From Oscillospiraceae bacterium (GTDB lineage Bacteria > Bacillota > Clostridia > Oscillospirales > Acutalibacteraceae): a stretch of DNA of 13,883 nt. The stretch is taken from contig WQRM01000017.1 of the NCBI GenBank assembly GCA_009786735.1, positions 1 through 13,883 of the forward strand, read 5' to 3'. Position 1 is the stretch's first letter, and the number at the start of each line of letters is the position of its first letter. Below the pieces are notes generated by a model. It was not told the origin of the DNA, made no database searches, and saw only the letters and a program-made list of their open reading frames with translations. This document shows positions 1 to 5,998 of the stretch, piece after piece. Made by a program: the position numbers and the translations under genes.

Positions 1-25
1 ACACTTTATCTTGCCATGAAAATCT

Positions 26-58
26 CGGGCGGCAGATTGCCGCCCCTACACGCGCCAC
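26..58. repeat. Dispersed hairpin repeat, copy 1 (inverted relative to copy 2)
   Basis: This 33-bp stretch is the exact reverse complement of 1541-1573. Its core (27-45) is itself a hairpin: GGGCGGCA, loop GAT, TGCCGCCC. A short neighbouring module (14-24, CCATGAAAATC) also recurs inverted at 1488-1498. It looks like a REP-type intergenic repeat of the kind scattered in clostridial genomes; its mobility or function cannot be judged from two copies. It ends only 13 bases before the yabQ start. Confidence 0.8.
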
Positions 59-71
59 AGAAAGTCAACAC

Positions 72-836
72 ATGATTTACCTACTCAACCTCGGCGACCA
101 AACCCGGCTGTTTTTTGCAAGCTTAGGGTTTGGTTTTGTGCTGGGCGTGCTATACGAACTGCTGCGCTTGGTGCGGCGCTTGCTGCGCCCGCAGGCGAGC
201 TGGGGCTATTTGTTGGTGCAGGATTTGCTCTATGCGTTCGTGTGCACGATGCTGGCGTTCTACTTCTTCCTCGGCATCGGCGACGGCTTGCTGCGCGGCT
301 ACACCTTGGTGGGGCTTGCGCTGGGCTGGGCGCTGTATATGCTCACGCTGGGGCAATTGCTCAACCGAGCAGGGCAGTGGCTGGCGCGGCACATTCACAA
401 TTTGCTGCGAAAAAGCGCACGCGGCGTGGCAAAACCGGCACGCTTTATCTGGAAAAAACGCAGCATCGTCACGGTGCAAGCGAATAAATTGCGCAAAAAC
501 ATGAGTTTTCGCAAAAAAAATTTGCTGGGGGGCTTGCAATCTACCCCCGCTATGGTGTATAATGGTAGACGTAGAGCTTTAATTCGTAAAAAGGAGTCGC
601 AGTCACGTGCCAAAACAGCCCAACAAGCAAATCGCCCTGTTGCACAAAGTGGAACGGCGGCTGACCAAACCCACCAAGAAAAAACGCAGCATCAGCTTTT
701 TGGTGCTGCTGGCACTGCCGTTTATCATGCTGTACGCGGGGCACCGTATCTTCACCACAAACGAAGCCGCCGCCGCCATGGCCGCGCGAAACGCGCAGAT
801 TCGGCAAGAAAGCGCACAACTGGCCGCAGCGAATGA
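72..836 (+). CDS. yabQ: YabQ-like spore cortex biosynthesis membrane protein (3' end uncertain)
   Basis: The first 100 residues hold the YabQ pattern: an N-terminal hydrophobic helix with GFVLGVLYELLRLVRR (about 20-35), then two further membrane segments (about 46-68 and 72-95), then a basic tail. In endospore formers YabQ sits in the forespore outer membrane and is needed for cortex peptidoglycan. Position directly before divIC and yabR matches the conserved yabP-yabQ-divIC-yabR order; yabP would lie left of the window. The ribosome site is weak (AGAAAG, 59-64). The 254-residue reading frame is odd because it runs 230 bases into divIC. After about residue 155 it is simply the alternate frame of divIC, so the natural protein probably ends near 562 or 582, after a slip or base error in the A8 (513-520) or G6 (527-532) run. 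Function is likely; the end is doubtful. Confidence 0.75.
   Translation: MIYLLNLGDQTRLFFASLGFGFVLGVLYELLRLVRRLLRPQASWGYLLVQDLLYAFVCTMLAFYFFLGIGDGLLRGYTLVGLALGWALYMLTLGQLLNRAGQWLARHIHNLLRKSARGVAKPARFIWKKRSIVTVQANKLRKNMSFRKKNLLGGLQSTPAMVYNGRRRALIRKKESQSRAKTAQQANRPVAQSGTAADQTHQEKTQHQLFGAAGTAVYHAVRGAPYLHHKRSRRRHGRAKRADSARKRTTGRSE
534..563 (+). promoter_or_regulatory. Sigma-A-type promoter for divIC
   Basis: TTGCAA (534-539) and TATAAT (558-563) are 18 bases apart, followed 43 bases later by the GTG start of divIC. It lies inside the long yabQ reading frame, which fits the idea that functional yabQ ends near here. Also seen: ribosome site AAGGAG at 591-596, 10 bases before the start. Confidence 0.6.
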
Positions 837-966
837 AGAATACCAAGCCGTGTTGCGCAACGAAGACCCGGAACTTTACTACGAATATGTCATACGCATC
901 GCGCGGGAACGCCTTGGGCTTTCGCTGCCCGGCGACCAACTGTTCATCGACCGCGCACTGCAATAG
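607..966 (+). CDS. divIC: Septum formation initiator, DivIC/FtsB family
   Basis: A 119-residue small bitopic protein: basic cytoplasmic N-terminus (about 1-28), a single membrane helix (about 29-46, ISFLVLLALPFIMLYAG), then an Ala/Glu/Gln-rich coiled coil (about 50-85) and the C-terminal piece ending in ARERLGLSLPGDQ, typical of DivIC/FtsB. Family members bind FtsL and DivIB/FtsQ in the divisome and help activate septal peptidoglycan synthesis at the membrane. The start is GTG, supported by AAGGAG at 591-596. It has its own promoter at 534-563. The neighbours yabQ and yabR are the expected partners. The gene ends 13 bases before yabR, so both are probably co-transcribed. Confidence 0.88.
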   Translation: MPKQPNKQIALLHKVERRLTKPTKKKRSISFLVLLALPFIMLYAGHRIFTTNEAAAAMAARNAQIRQESAQLAAANEEYQAVLRNEDPELYYEYVIRIARERLGLSLPGDQLFIDRALQ

Positions 967-979
967 TGGGGGCTATGTG

Positions 980-1423
980 ATGGAAATCGGTGCAATCTTG
1001 TGCGGAAAAATCTCGGGCATCATCGACTATGGTGCTTTCGTGGACTGCGAAAATGGTCAGCGCGGCATGGTGCACATTTCCGAGGTGGCCAACAGCTATG
1101 TTGAAAATATCCGCGAGCACCTCACCATGGGGCAAGATGTGCGCGTGAAGGTGCTCAACATCACGCCCGAGGGCAAGATTAGCCTGTCCATCAAAAAGGC
1201 CGTTGAGCCAACGCAAGCCGCCGCTCCCGCAAGATCACCGCGTCCGCCGCGCAAGCCCGCGGGCTCGCCCAACACATGGCAGGGCACACGCAGCAAACGC
1301 GAAGCTCCCCAAAATTTTGAGGACATGATGAGCCGCTTCAAGCAAACCAGCGAGGAAAACATCTCCACCTTGCGCAAAAGCGGCGACACCCGCTACAGCG
1401 GCGGCGCGAAACGGCGTAAGTAG
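980..1423 (+). CDS. yabR: S1-domain RNA-binding protein, YabR/GSP13 type
   Basis: A 147-residue protein. Residues 1-72 form one S1 (OB-fold) RNA-binding domain with the classic blocks GKISGIIDYGAFV, GMVHISEVA, VKVLNI and GKISLSIKKA. The rest is a low-complexity basic Pro/Ala/Arg tail, then a short NFEDMMSRFKQTSEENISTLRKS segment that recurs at the C-terminus of this family. It probably binds RNA or ribosomes in the cytoplasm; its exact job is not established. The ATG at 980 follows TGGGGG (967-972) at 7 bases; a GTG three bases earlier is an alternative. The reading frame is open further upstream, but that part only shadows divIC. Synteny with divIC supports the call. Confidence 0.85.
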   Translation: MEIGAILCGKISGIIDYGAFVDCENGQRGMVHISEVANSYVENIREHLTMGQDVRVKVLNITPEGKISLSIKKAVEPTQAAAPARSPRPPRKPAGSPNTWQGTRSKREAPQNFEDMMSRFKQTSEENISTLRKSGDTRYSGGAKRRK

Positions 1424-1430
1424 CGCGCGA

Positions 1431-1470
1431 AGTTTTGCCACTTTTTTGAAAAAAAGTGGCGCAAAAAACT
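1431..1470 (+). terminator. Stem-loop after yabR
   Basis: An interrupted dyad: GCCACTTTTTT-G-AAAAAAAGTGGC (1437-1460), extended by AGTTTT/AAAAAACT outer arms. It lies 8 bases after the yabR stop. The T and A runs are inside the stem and there is no T run after it, so it may be a weak terminator or part of a dispersed repeat rather than a classical intrinsic terminator. Confidence 0.5.
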
Positions 1471-1540
1471 TTAGCCGCTTCGCGGGGGATTTTCATGGGG
1501 CTGCGATAGAACACAGCGAAGCGACCGAGCTCCACCGCAG

Positions 1541-1573
1541 GTGGCGCGTGTAGGGGCGGCAATCTGCCGCCCG
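1541..1573. repeat. Dispersed hairpin repeat, copy 2
   Basis: Exact 33-bp reverse complement of 26-58. It contains the hairpin GGGCGGCA-ATC-TGCCGCCC. A small second hairpin CCACC-GCA-GGTGG (1532-1544) overlaps its left edge. The two copies face each other across yabQ-divIC-yabR. Confidence 0.8.
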
Positions 1574-1608
1574 TGAATTTTTATAACGCAAAAAGCAAAC
1601 CGCACTCC

Positions 1609-1637
1609 CCCTTGGTTATACTAATGCCAAGGGAGAG
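1609..1637 (+). promoter_or_regulatory. Dyad over a possible -10 box and the yitT-like ribosome site
   Basis: CCCTTGG (1609-1615) and CCAAGGG (1627-1633) form a perfect 7-bp dyad with an 11-base spacer. A possible -10 box TATACT (1617-1622) lies in the spacer, and the right arm overlaps the ribosome site GGGAGAG (1631-1637), 9 bases before the ATG at 1647. No good -35 box is seen. It could be an operator or a leader hairpin that masks translation; neither is shown. Confidence 0.35.
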
Positions 1638-1646
1638 TGATTTTTT

Positions 1647-2294
1647 ATGCTCAAAAAAGCGTTTGCAAACCTAGACATGCGCAAGCAAATCCAACGGCTG
1701 GTGTATATCATCGTGGCGGTGAGCGCCATCGCGGTGTGCGTGAACATGTTCCTTGGACCACACAACATTGCCGCCGGCGGCATCACGGGGCTGGCAATTA
1801 TTCTGGAAAGCATGCTGGGGCTGCACCGCGCGATGGTTATCCTCATCGCCAATGTGATCGTGCTCGCGGCGGCATTTTTCCTGCTGGGGCGCGAGATTTT
1901 CTTCAACACGCTCATCGGTGCGCTGCTGCTGCCGGGGATGATCCGCGTGATTCCGCAGTTTCAGCTGGTGGAGAGCTCGGTGCTGTCGATGGCGGCGGGC
2001 AGTGTGCTGTTTGGCATGGCGGTTTCGCTGATGTATCACCACAAAGCCTCAAGCGGGGGAACAGCCGTGCCGCCGCTGATTTTCCACAAATACTTCGGGC
2101 TGAACAAGGCGGTGGGGCTGTTTGTGAGCGACGGCATCGTGGTGCTGTTGAGCCTGATGGTGTTCAGCGTGGACGAATTTTTCTACGCCGTGTTTTCGAT
2201 TTTCATCACCAGCATGACCATGCGCGGCATTGAGAAATGGCTGGCCCGTAAGCGCGCGGAGTGCCGGTTTTGCTATGAATCCGGCTGTGTGTAA
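1647..2294 (+). CDS. YitT/DUF161-family membrane protein, short form
   Basis: A 215-residue polytopic membrane protein with five to six hydrophobic segments (about 18-36, 62-82, 84-100, 112-131, 156-175 and 178-192). The motif GPHNIAAGGITGLAII after the first helix and SSGGTAVPPLIF near residue 135 are hallmark blocks of the YitT membrane family. Typical relatives are near 280 residues and end in a cytoplasmic DUF2179 domain; here that domain is absent, replaced by a short basic tail with CRFCYESGC. The function of the family is unknown; transport has been suggested. The start follows GGGAGAG at 1631-1637. No terminator hairpin is seen after it, and the lipase promoter begins 10 bases after the stop. 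Confidence 0.75.
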   Translation: MLKKAFANLDMRKQIQRLVYIIVAVSAIAVCVNMFLGPHNIAAGGITGLAIILESMLGLHRAMVILIANVIVLAAAFFLLGREIFFNTLIGALLLPGMIRVIPQFQLVESSVLSMAAGSVLFGMAVSLMYHHKASSGGTAVPPLIFHKYFGLNKAVGLFVSDGIVVLLSLMVFSVDEFFYAVFSIFITSMTMRGIEKWLARKRAECRFCYESGCV

Positions 2295-2304
2295 TTTTTT
2301 GGAC

Positions 2305-2338
2305 TTGCCTTTGTGCGCAAAATGTGTTACAATGTAAC
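2305..2338 (+). promoter_or_regulatory. Promoter of the lipase operon with a dyad over the -10 box
   Basis: TTGCCT (2305-2310), a 17-base spacer and TACAAT (2328-2333) form a good sigma-A promoter. GTTAC-AAT-GTAAC (2326-2338) is a perfect dyad lying on the -10 box, placed where a repressor would block transcription. The TTACA/TGTAA half-sites resemble BlaI/MecI operators, but those have a two-base centre and no such regulator is in the window. Confidence 0.55.
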
Positions 2339-2370
2339 GATACTATATCGTGAAAGAGGATAACACACAC

Positions 2371-3339
2371 ATGAAACGCATACTGGCACTTGTTTTGGCA
2401 ACCGCCCTGCTGATTGGCAGCTTGGGCATGACGACCGCCGCCGCACCCGGCTGCCCCTGCACTTGGCCGCCGCATGAGTATAACCACGACGTGGCAACCT
2501 TTGCCGCGCAGCTGAGCTATTGGGCGTATGAACAAGACGAAATTGCAGCGCAGCTCACCGAGCGGGACTTCACCAACATTGCCCAACACAACTTTGCGCA
2601 AACTGCCGCCACCGACACCGTGGCGCTCACCCTGGCGCTACGCGACGTGATTGTAGACGACGAAGAGATGACCCTGCTTGTGCTCGCCCTGCGCGGCACG
2701 GTGGGTCACATGATTTCCGGCGCAGAGTGGCGAAGCAACTACAATGTGGGCGAAGAAGAGCTGCACGTGGGCTTCATGCTGGCAGCGCAGAACGCCCGTG
2801 AATATCTGTATGCCTTTGCGCTGTATCACGCGCTGGACATCGAAAACACCGTGATGCTCATCACCGGGCACAGCCGCGGGGGAGCGGTGGCGAACATACT
2901 GGGTGCGCACCTCAACGGCGCACAAAGCCTTGTGTTGCAAGAGAATCTGCATGTGTATACCTTTGCCTCGCCGCGCACCACACGCAGCCCAAACCCTGCG
3001 TACACCAACATCATCAACATCATCAACGTGCACGACCGTGTGCCGAGGCTGCCGCGCACCATGGGCTTTCGCAACCTGTGGGGGCGCCACGGCAACGACC
3101 TCGCCGTGCACATGACCACCACCACCATCATCGGCATCGCCATTGACGTGATGTATCACCACAGCATGGAAAATTATCTGCGCTGGATGTTCGCACACCC
3201 CGGCTTGACCTACGACGAGTTCCGCAACATGTCGGTGCCCATCACCACCATCTTTGGCACAACCTGGCCCGCCACGTGGTATAACTGGCTGCTGTTTTGG
3301 CTGGCCTTTGGGTGGATTTGGATGTATCTTTGGGTGTAA
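2371..3339 (+). CDS. Secreted class 3 lipase (alpha/beta hydrolase)
   Basis: A 322-residue exported protein. Residues 1-25 are a signal peptide (MKRILALVLATALLIGSLGM then TTAAA). The lipase_3 fold shows a full triad: nucleophile Ser168 in TGHSRGGAVAN, Asp222 in NVHDRVPRLP and His263 or His264 in MYHHSMENYL. It probably hydrolyses acylglycerols or other lipid esters outside the cell. The C-terminus (about 299-322) is a Trp-rich hydrophobic stretch (TWYNWLLFWLAFGWIWMYLW), which could anchor the enzyme to the membrane. The ATG at 2371 is chosen over an in-frame GTG at 2350 because AAAGAGG (2353-2359) and the signal peptide fit it. It is the first gene of the run that follows, 23 bases from its neighbour. 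Confidence 0.82.
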   Translation: MKRILALVLATALLIGSLGMTTAAAPGCPCTWPPHEYNHDVATFAAQLSYWAYEQDEIAAQLTERDFTNIAQHNFAQTAATDTVALTLALRDVIVDDEEMTLLVLALRGTVGHMISGAEWRSNYNVGEEELHVGFMLAAQNAREYLYAFALYHALDIENTVMLITGHSRGGAVANILGAHLNGAQSLVLQENLHVYTFASPRTTRSPNPAYTNIINIINVHDRVPRLPRTMGFRNLWGRHGNDLAVHMTTTTIIGIAIDVMYHHSMENYLRWMFAHPGLTYDEFRNMSVPITTIFGTTWPATWYNWLLFWLAFGWIWMYLWV

Positions 3340-3362
3340 TGAATCGGATGGAGGACAGAATC

Positions 3363-3848
3363 ATGGCAAAAGAGAAAATCACAGTTGAGCAATTTTTGGC
3401 AAGCGTGAGCGACCACAACACAGCCTTTGTGCAACACATGCACGAGCACCTGCTAGCCAACGGCTGCAAAGCAGCATTTGATGAGCAGAAAAACGGCTAC
3501 CTTGCGGCATATAAGTTTGGCAAGCCGCCCAAGGCTTTCATGAACTTCTTGTTTCGCAAGCAGGGCATGCTCACCCGTGTTTATGGTGAGCACATCAGCC
3601 ATTACCCAGACTTTCTCAACGCGTTGCCGCCGGGCATGGTGCAAGCCATCGCAAGCTCCGGCGACTGCAAACGTCTCATCAGCGGCGGCTGCAGCCCCAA
3701 GTGCACCGGTTATGACTTCACCATCGGCGATGCGCACTTCCAAAAGTGCCGCTACAACTGCTTTGAGTTTTTGGTGGCGGATGAAACCAAGCCGTTCATT
3801 GCGCAGTTTGTGGAGCTTGAGCTGGCGCAACGGCAGCAACCAAAATGA
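3363..3848 (+). CDS. Cys-rich protein of unknown function
   Basis: A 161-residue protein with no signal peptide or membrane segment, so presumably cytoplasmic. The first half is helical and rich in charged residues; the second half holds a conserved-looking Cys cluster: Cys102, Cys110, Cys114, Cys129 and Cys133, in the blocks CSPKCTGYDF and FQKCRYNCFEF. The spacing suggests a bound metal such as zinc or iron, or a redox site. I recall similar hypothetical proteins in Firmicutes but no named function. The ATG at 3363 follows TGGAGG (3349-3354); the open frame upstream of it only overlaps the lipase. It is sandwiched between exported hydrolases in a tight run, so it may serve their export or regulation, but that is only guilt by association. 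Confidence 0.7.
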   Translation: MAKEKITVEQFLASVSDHNTAFVQHMHEHLLANGCKAAFDEQKNGYLAAYKFGKPPKAFMNFLFRKQGMLTRVYGEHISHYPDFLNALPPGMVQAIASSGDCKRLISGGCSPKCTGYDFTIGDAHFQKCRYNCFEFLVADETKPFIAQFVELELAQRQQPK

Positions 3849-3874
3849 CAACACAGATAAGGAGACGTTGACAC

Positions 3875-4921
3875 ATGCATTTGCACATCATGGCTTGGAT
3901 TTCCAGCATCTTGGTTTTTTTCGTCGGCATTGTGCCGGTGGGACTGCAGCCGCGCTTCGTGGCGGCGAACCTCGCCATGCTCGCAAACCCCGTGGCGGGC
4001 TTCGAGACCAACGCCCTGCTCATCTGGCAAGACGACGAACTGGTGCACGAAACATACTTCAATGGTTTCGACATCAACACCCTGCATCCTGTGCATGCCA
4101 TCACCCGCACGGTGCTCAAAGCGCTCGTGGGCATCGCCATTGCGCAGGGCTACATCGAGGGCGTTGACCAGCATGTGACGGATTTTTATCCCGAGGTGGA
4201 AATCGCGCCCGGACAAGAGAGCAAGCGCGACATGACCGTCGCGCATCTGCTGACGATGACCAGCGGCTTGGACGCACATCAGTCCGACCACCCGGTGTGG
4301 AGCGCGCCGGACATTGGCGCAGCCATCTTTGCGCTGCCGCAAGAGGCTGCACCCGGCGAACTGGTGCGATTTCGCAGCTACCGCAGCGTCACCATTGAGC
4401 TGCTTAGCGCGCTGCTCGCCCGCGCCGTTGGTCGCAGCGCCCATGCATACGCTAACGACGTGCTGTTCGGTCCGCTGGGCATCACCGATGTGCACTGGGA
4501 AGCACTTGCCGACGGCACCAGCCGCAGCACCATCGGGCTGTATCTTACCCCGCGTGACATGTTGCGCTTTGGCTTGTTGTATCTCAACGACGGCGTGTTC
4601 GCCGGGCAGCAGATTATCCCCGAAGCATGGGTTGTGGCGAGCCGCCCCGTGCCGCGAACCTGCAGCGGTCTGCGAACCTATTGGGGGCGCGATTCATATG
4701 CCAACGCCTTTGCGGCGCATGAAGGCACAAGCTTTGTGGCGCGCGGGGCAGGGGGGCAGTTCATCATCATCGACCCCGACAACAACGCCGTCACCGTGCG
4801 CACTGGCACATACGCCAACGAGCTGGGCTTCTTCCAGTTTTTCTTCCCGTTGCTGCGCATGTTGATTGCGCCGCGCGGCAGCTCGCCTTGCCCTTGCCGG
4901 CAGGCGTTTGCGTTTGAATAA
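3875..4921 (+). CDS. Class C beta-lactamase/PBP4*-family protein, catalytic residues lost
   Basis: A 348-residue protein of the Beta-lactamase (PF00144) serine hydrolase fold. N-terminal hydrophobic segment (about 7-24) would export or anchor it. Family blocks are clear: ALVGIAIAQGYI (82-93), VAHLLTMTSGL (122-132), LLSALLARAVG (177-187), GLYLTPRDMLRFGLLYLNDG (221-240) and GAGGQFIIIDP (291-301). At the place of the SxxK catalytic motif it reads Ala75-Ile-Thr-Arg78, so both the nucleophilic Ser and the Lys are replaced. Tyr169 in SYRS probably matches the second motif. The protein is therefore likely a non-hydrolytic binding protein, or decaying, although the reading frame is intact. Start supported by AAGGAG at 3859-3864. 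It lies 26 bases after the Cys-rich gene and 24 before the next hydrolase. Confidence 0.75.
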   Translation: MHLHIMAWISSILVFFVGIVPVGLQPRFVAANLAMLANPVAGFETNALLIWQDDELVHETYFNGFDINTLHPVHAITRTVLKALVGIAIAQGYIEGVDQHVTDFYPEVEIAPGQESKRDMTVAHLLTMTSGLDAHQSDHPVWSAPDIGAAIFALPQEAAPGELVRFRSYRSVTIELLSALLARAVGRSAHAYANDVLFGPLGITDVHWEALADGTSRSTIGLYLTPRDMLRFGLLYLNDGVFAGQQIIPEAWVVASRPVPRTCSGLRTYWGRDSYANAFAAHEGTSFVARGAGGQFIIIDPDNNAVTVRTGTYANELGFFQFFFPLLRMLIAPRGSSPCPCRQAFAFE

Positions 4922-4945
4922 CACACCCACCAAAGGAGAACTCAC

Positions 4946-5923
4946 ATGAAACGTATCCTTGCAGTTTTGCTGGCAGTGCTGCTGGGCATGGGCATGTTCA
5001 TCCAGGTGAGCGCTGCCGAGCATGCTTCAACCGATGCGCTCACGGCGTTGCTGCGGCGCTGGGGCAACAATATTTCTGTGTATTACGAAAACATCAACAC
5101 CGGCTTTGTGTTTCGCCACAACGCAACCCGGCAATACTTCGGCGCGAGTGTGTCGAAAGCTGTGCTGGGCTTGATGATCGCTCAAATGGCGGATCGCGGC
5201 GAGGTGAACCTCAACCACACCTTAGCGCTGCGCGAAAGCCACAGGGTGGGTGGCATCGGGACGATTCAGCACAATTTTTATGTGGGGCGACGCTTCACCG
5301 TGCGCGAGCTGCTTCGGCTGATGCCTACCATCAGCGACAACGTGGCAACCTTGGTGCTCACAGACTTTGTGGGCATCAACAATTACCGCAATTTTGTGAG
5401 GAGCCTCGGCGGCAATCCCGCGCTGGTGCGCGACCGCGTGATGAACTCGCAGCTCACGGCAAACGAAGTCGGTCTGTTTGCGCGCGCGATACACCACTAC
5501 CTTGAATCCGGCAGCAGGCACAGCGCTGAGCTGCGCAGTCACTTGCGGGGCAACCAGTTCATGCTGCTCGGTCACCTCGGCGCGGCGTATCCCATGGCAA
5601 GCCGAACCGGTTGGACAAGGGATGTGGGCGGCAGCGCCGGTGTGGTGCACGACATGGCCATTGTGTACGCGCCGGGCAACCCGTTCATCCTTGTGGTGAT
5701 GACGGCGAACCGCAGGCACTACATGGACTGGCGCAACACCGGGCACAACGCGCAAAACTTCCGCGACTTTAACGAAATTTTGCGCGCGTTTGAGCAGTTC
5801 AACCGGGGATTGCAGCAGCAATCTTCGGCAGGCGACGTGTTGTTGTCGCCGTTTCGCGCAACGCGGGATGTGCTGCAGCAAGCCATTGATGTGCCGCGGC
5901 GGTGGTTGCGTGCGTTTGAATGA
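4946..5923 (+). CDS. Secreted class A beta-lactamase-like serine hydrolase
   Basis: A 325-residue exported protein. Signal peptide 1-23 (cleavage near VSAAEH). The penicilloyl-serine fold motifs are present: Ser68-Val-Ser-Lys71 (SxxK), Ser130-Asp131-Asn132 (SDN) and Arg220-Thr-Gly222, where family members usually have KTG. No omega-loop Glu166 motif is evident; instead TANEVGLFARAI resembles the non-lactamase members of Beta-lactamase2 (PF13354). It is thus more likely a peptidoglycan peptidase/transpeptidase-like or other amide hydrolase than a resistance enzyme. The C-terminal 45 residues (after FEQFNRGLQQQ) form an extra tail. The start follows AAAGGAG. It is the last gene of the 2371-5923 run and has a close paralogue just downstream. 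Confidence 0.8.
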   Translation: MKRILAVLLAVLLGMGMFIQVSAAEHASTDALTALLRRWGNNISVYYENINTGFVFRHNATRQYFGASVSKAVLGLMIAQMADRGEVNLNHTLALRESHRVGGIGTIQHNFYVGRRFTVRELLRLMPTISDNVATLVLTDFVGINNYRNFVRSLGGNPALVRDRVMNSQLTANEVGLFARAIHHYLESGSRHSAELRSHLRGNQFMLLGHLGAAYPMASRTGWTRDVGGSAGVVHDMAIVYAPGNPFILVVMTANRRHYMDWRNTGHNAQNFRDFNEILRAFEQFNRGLQQQSSAGDVLLSPFRATRDVLQQAIDVPRRWLRAFE

Positions 5924-5931
5924 AAAATGAC

Positions 5932-5960
5932 TTGACAAACGGCTTGTTTTGGTGTATCCT
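5932..5960 (+). promoter_or_regulatory. Promoter of the second hydrolase copy
   Basis: TTGACA (5932-5937), a 17-base spacer and TATCCT (5955-5960). The ribosome site AAGGAG (5986-5991) stands 7 bases before ATG 5999. So the second copy is expressed separately from the upstream operon. Confidence 0.6.
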
Positions 5961-5998
5961 AATGAGTGAGAAAATTCTATGCATCAAGGAGAACTGTC

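Noticed and set aside
550..963. Minus-strand frames opposite divIC
   Set aside because: Composition is antisense-like, with no ribosome site or family match; divIC on the plus strand is certain.
3875..5923. Beta-lactam resistance genes
   Set aside because: One lacks SxxK and the others lack an evident Glu166 motif, so resistance is not supported by the sequence.
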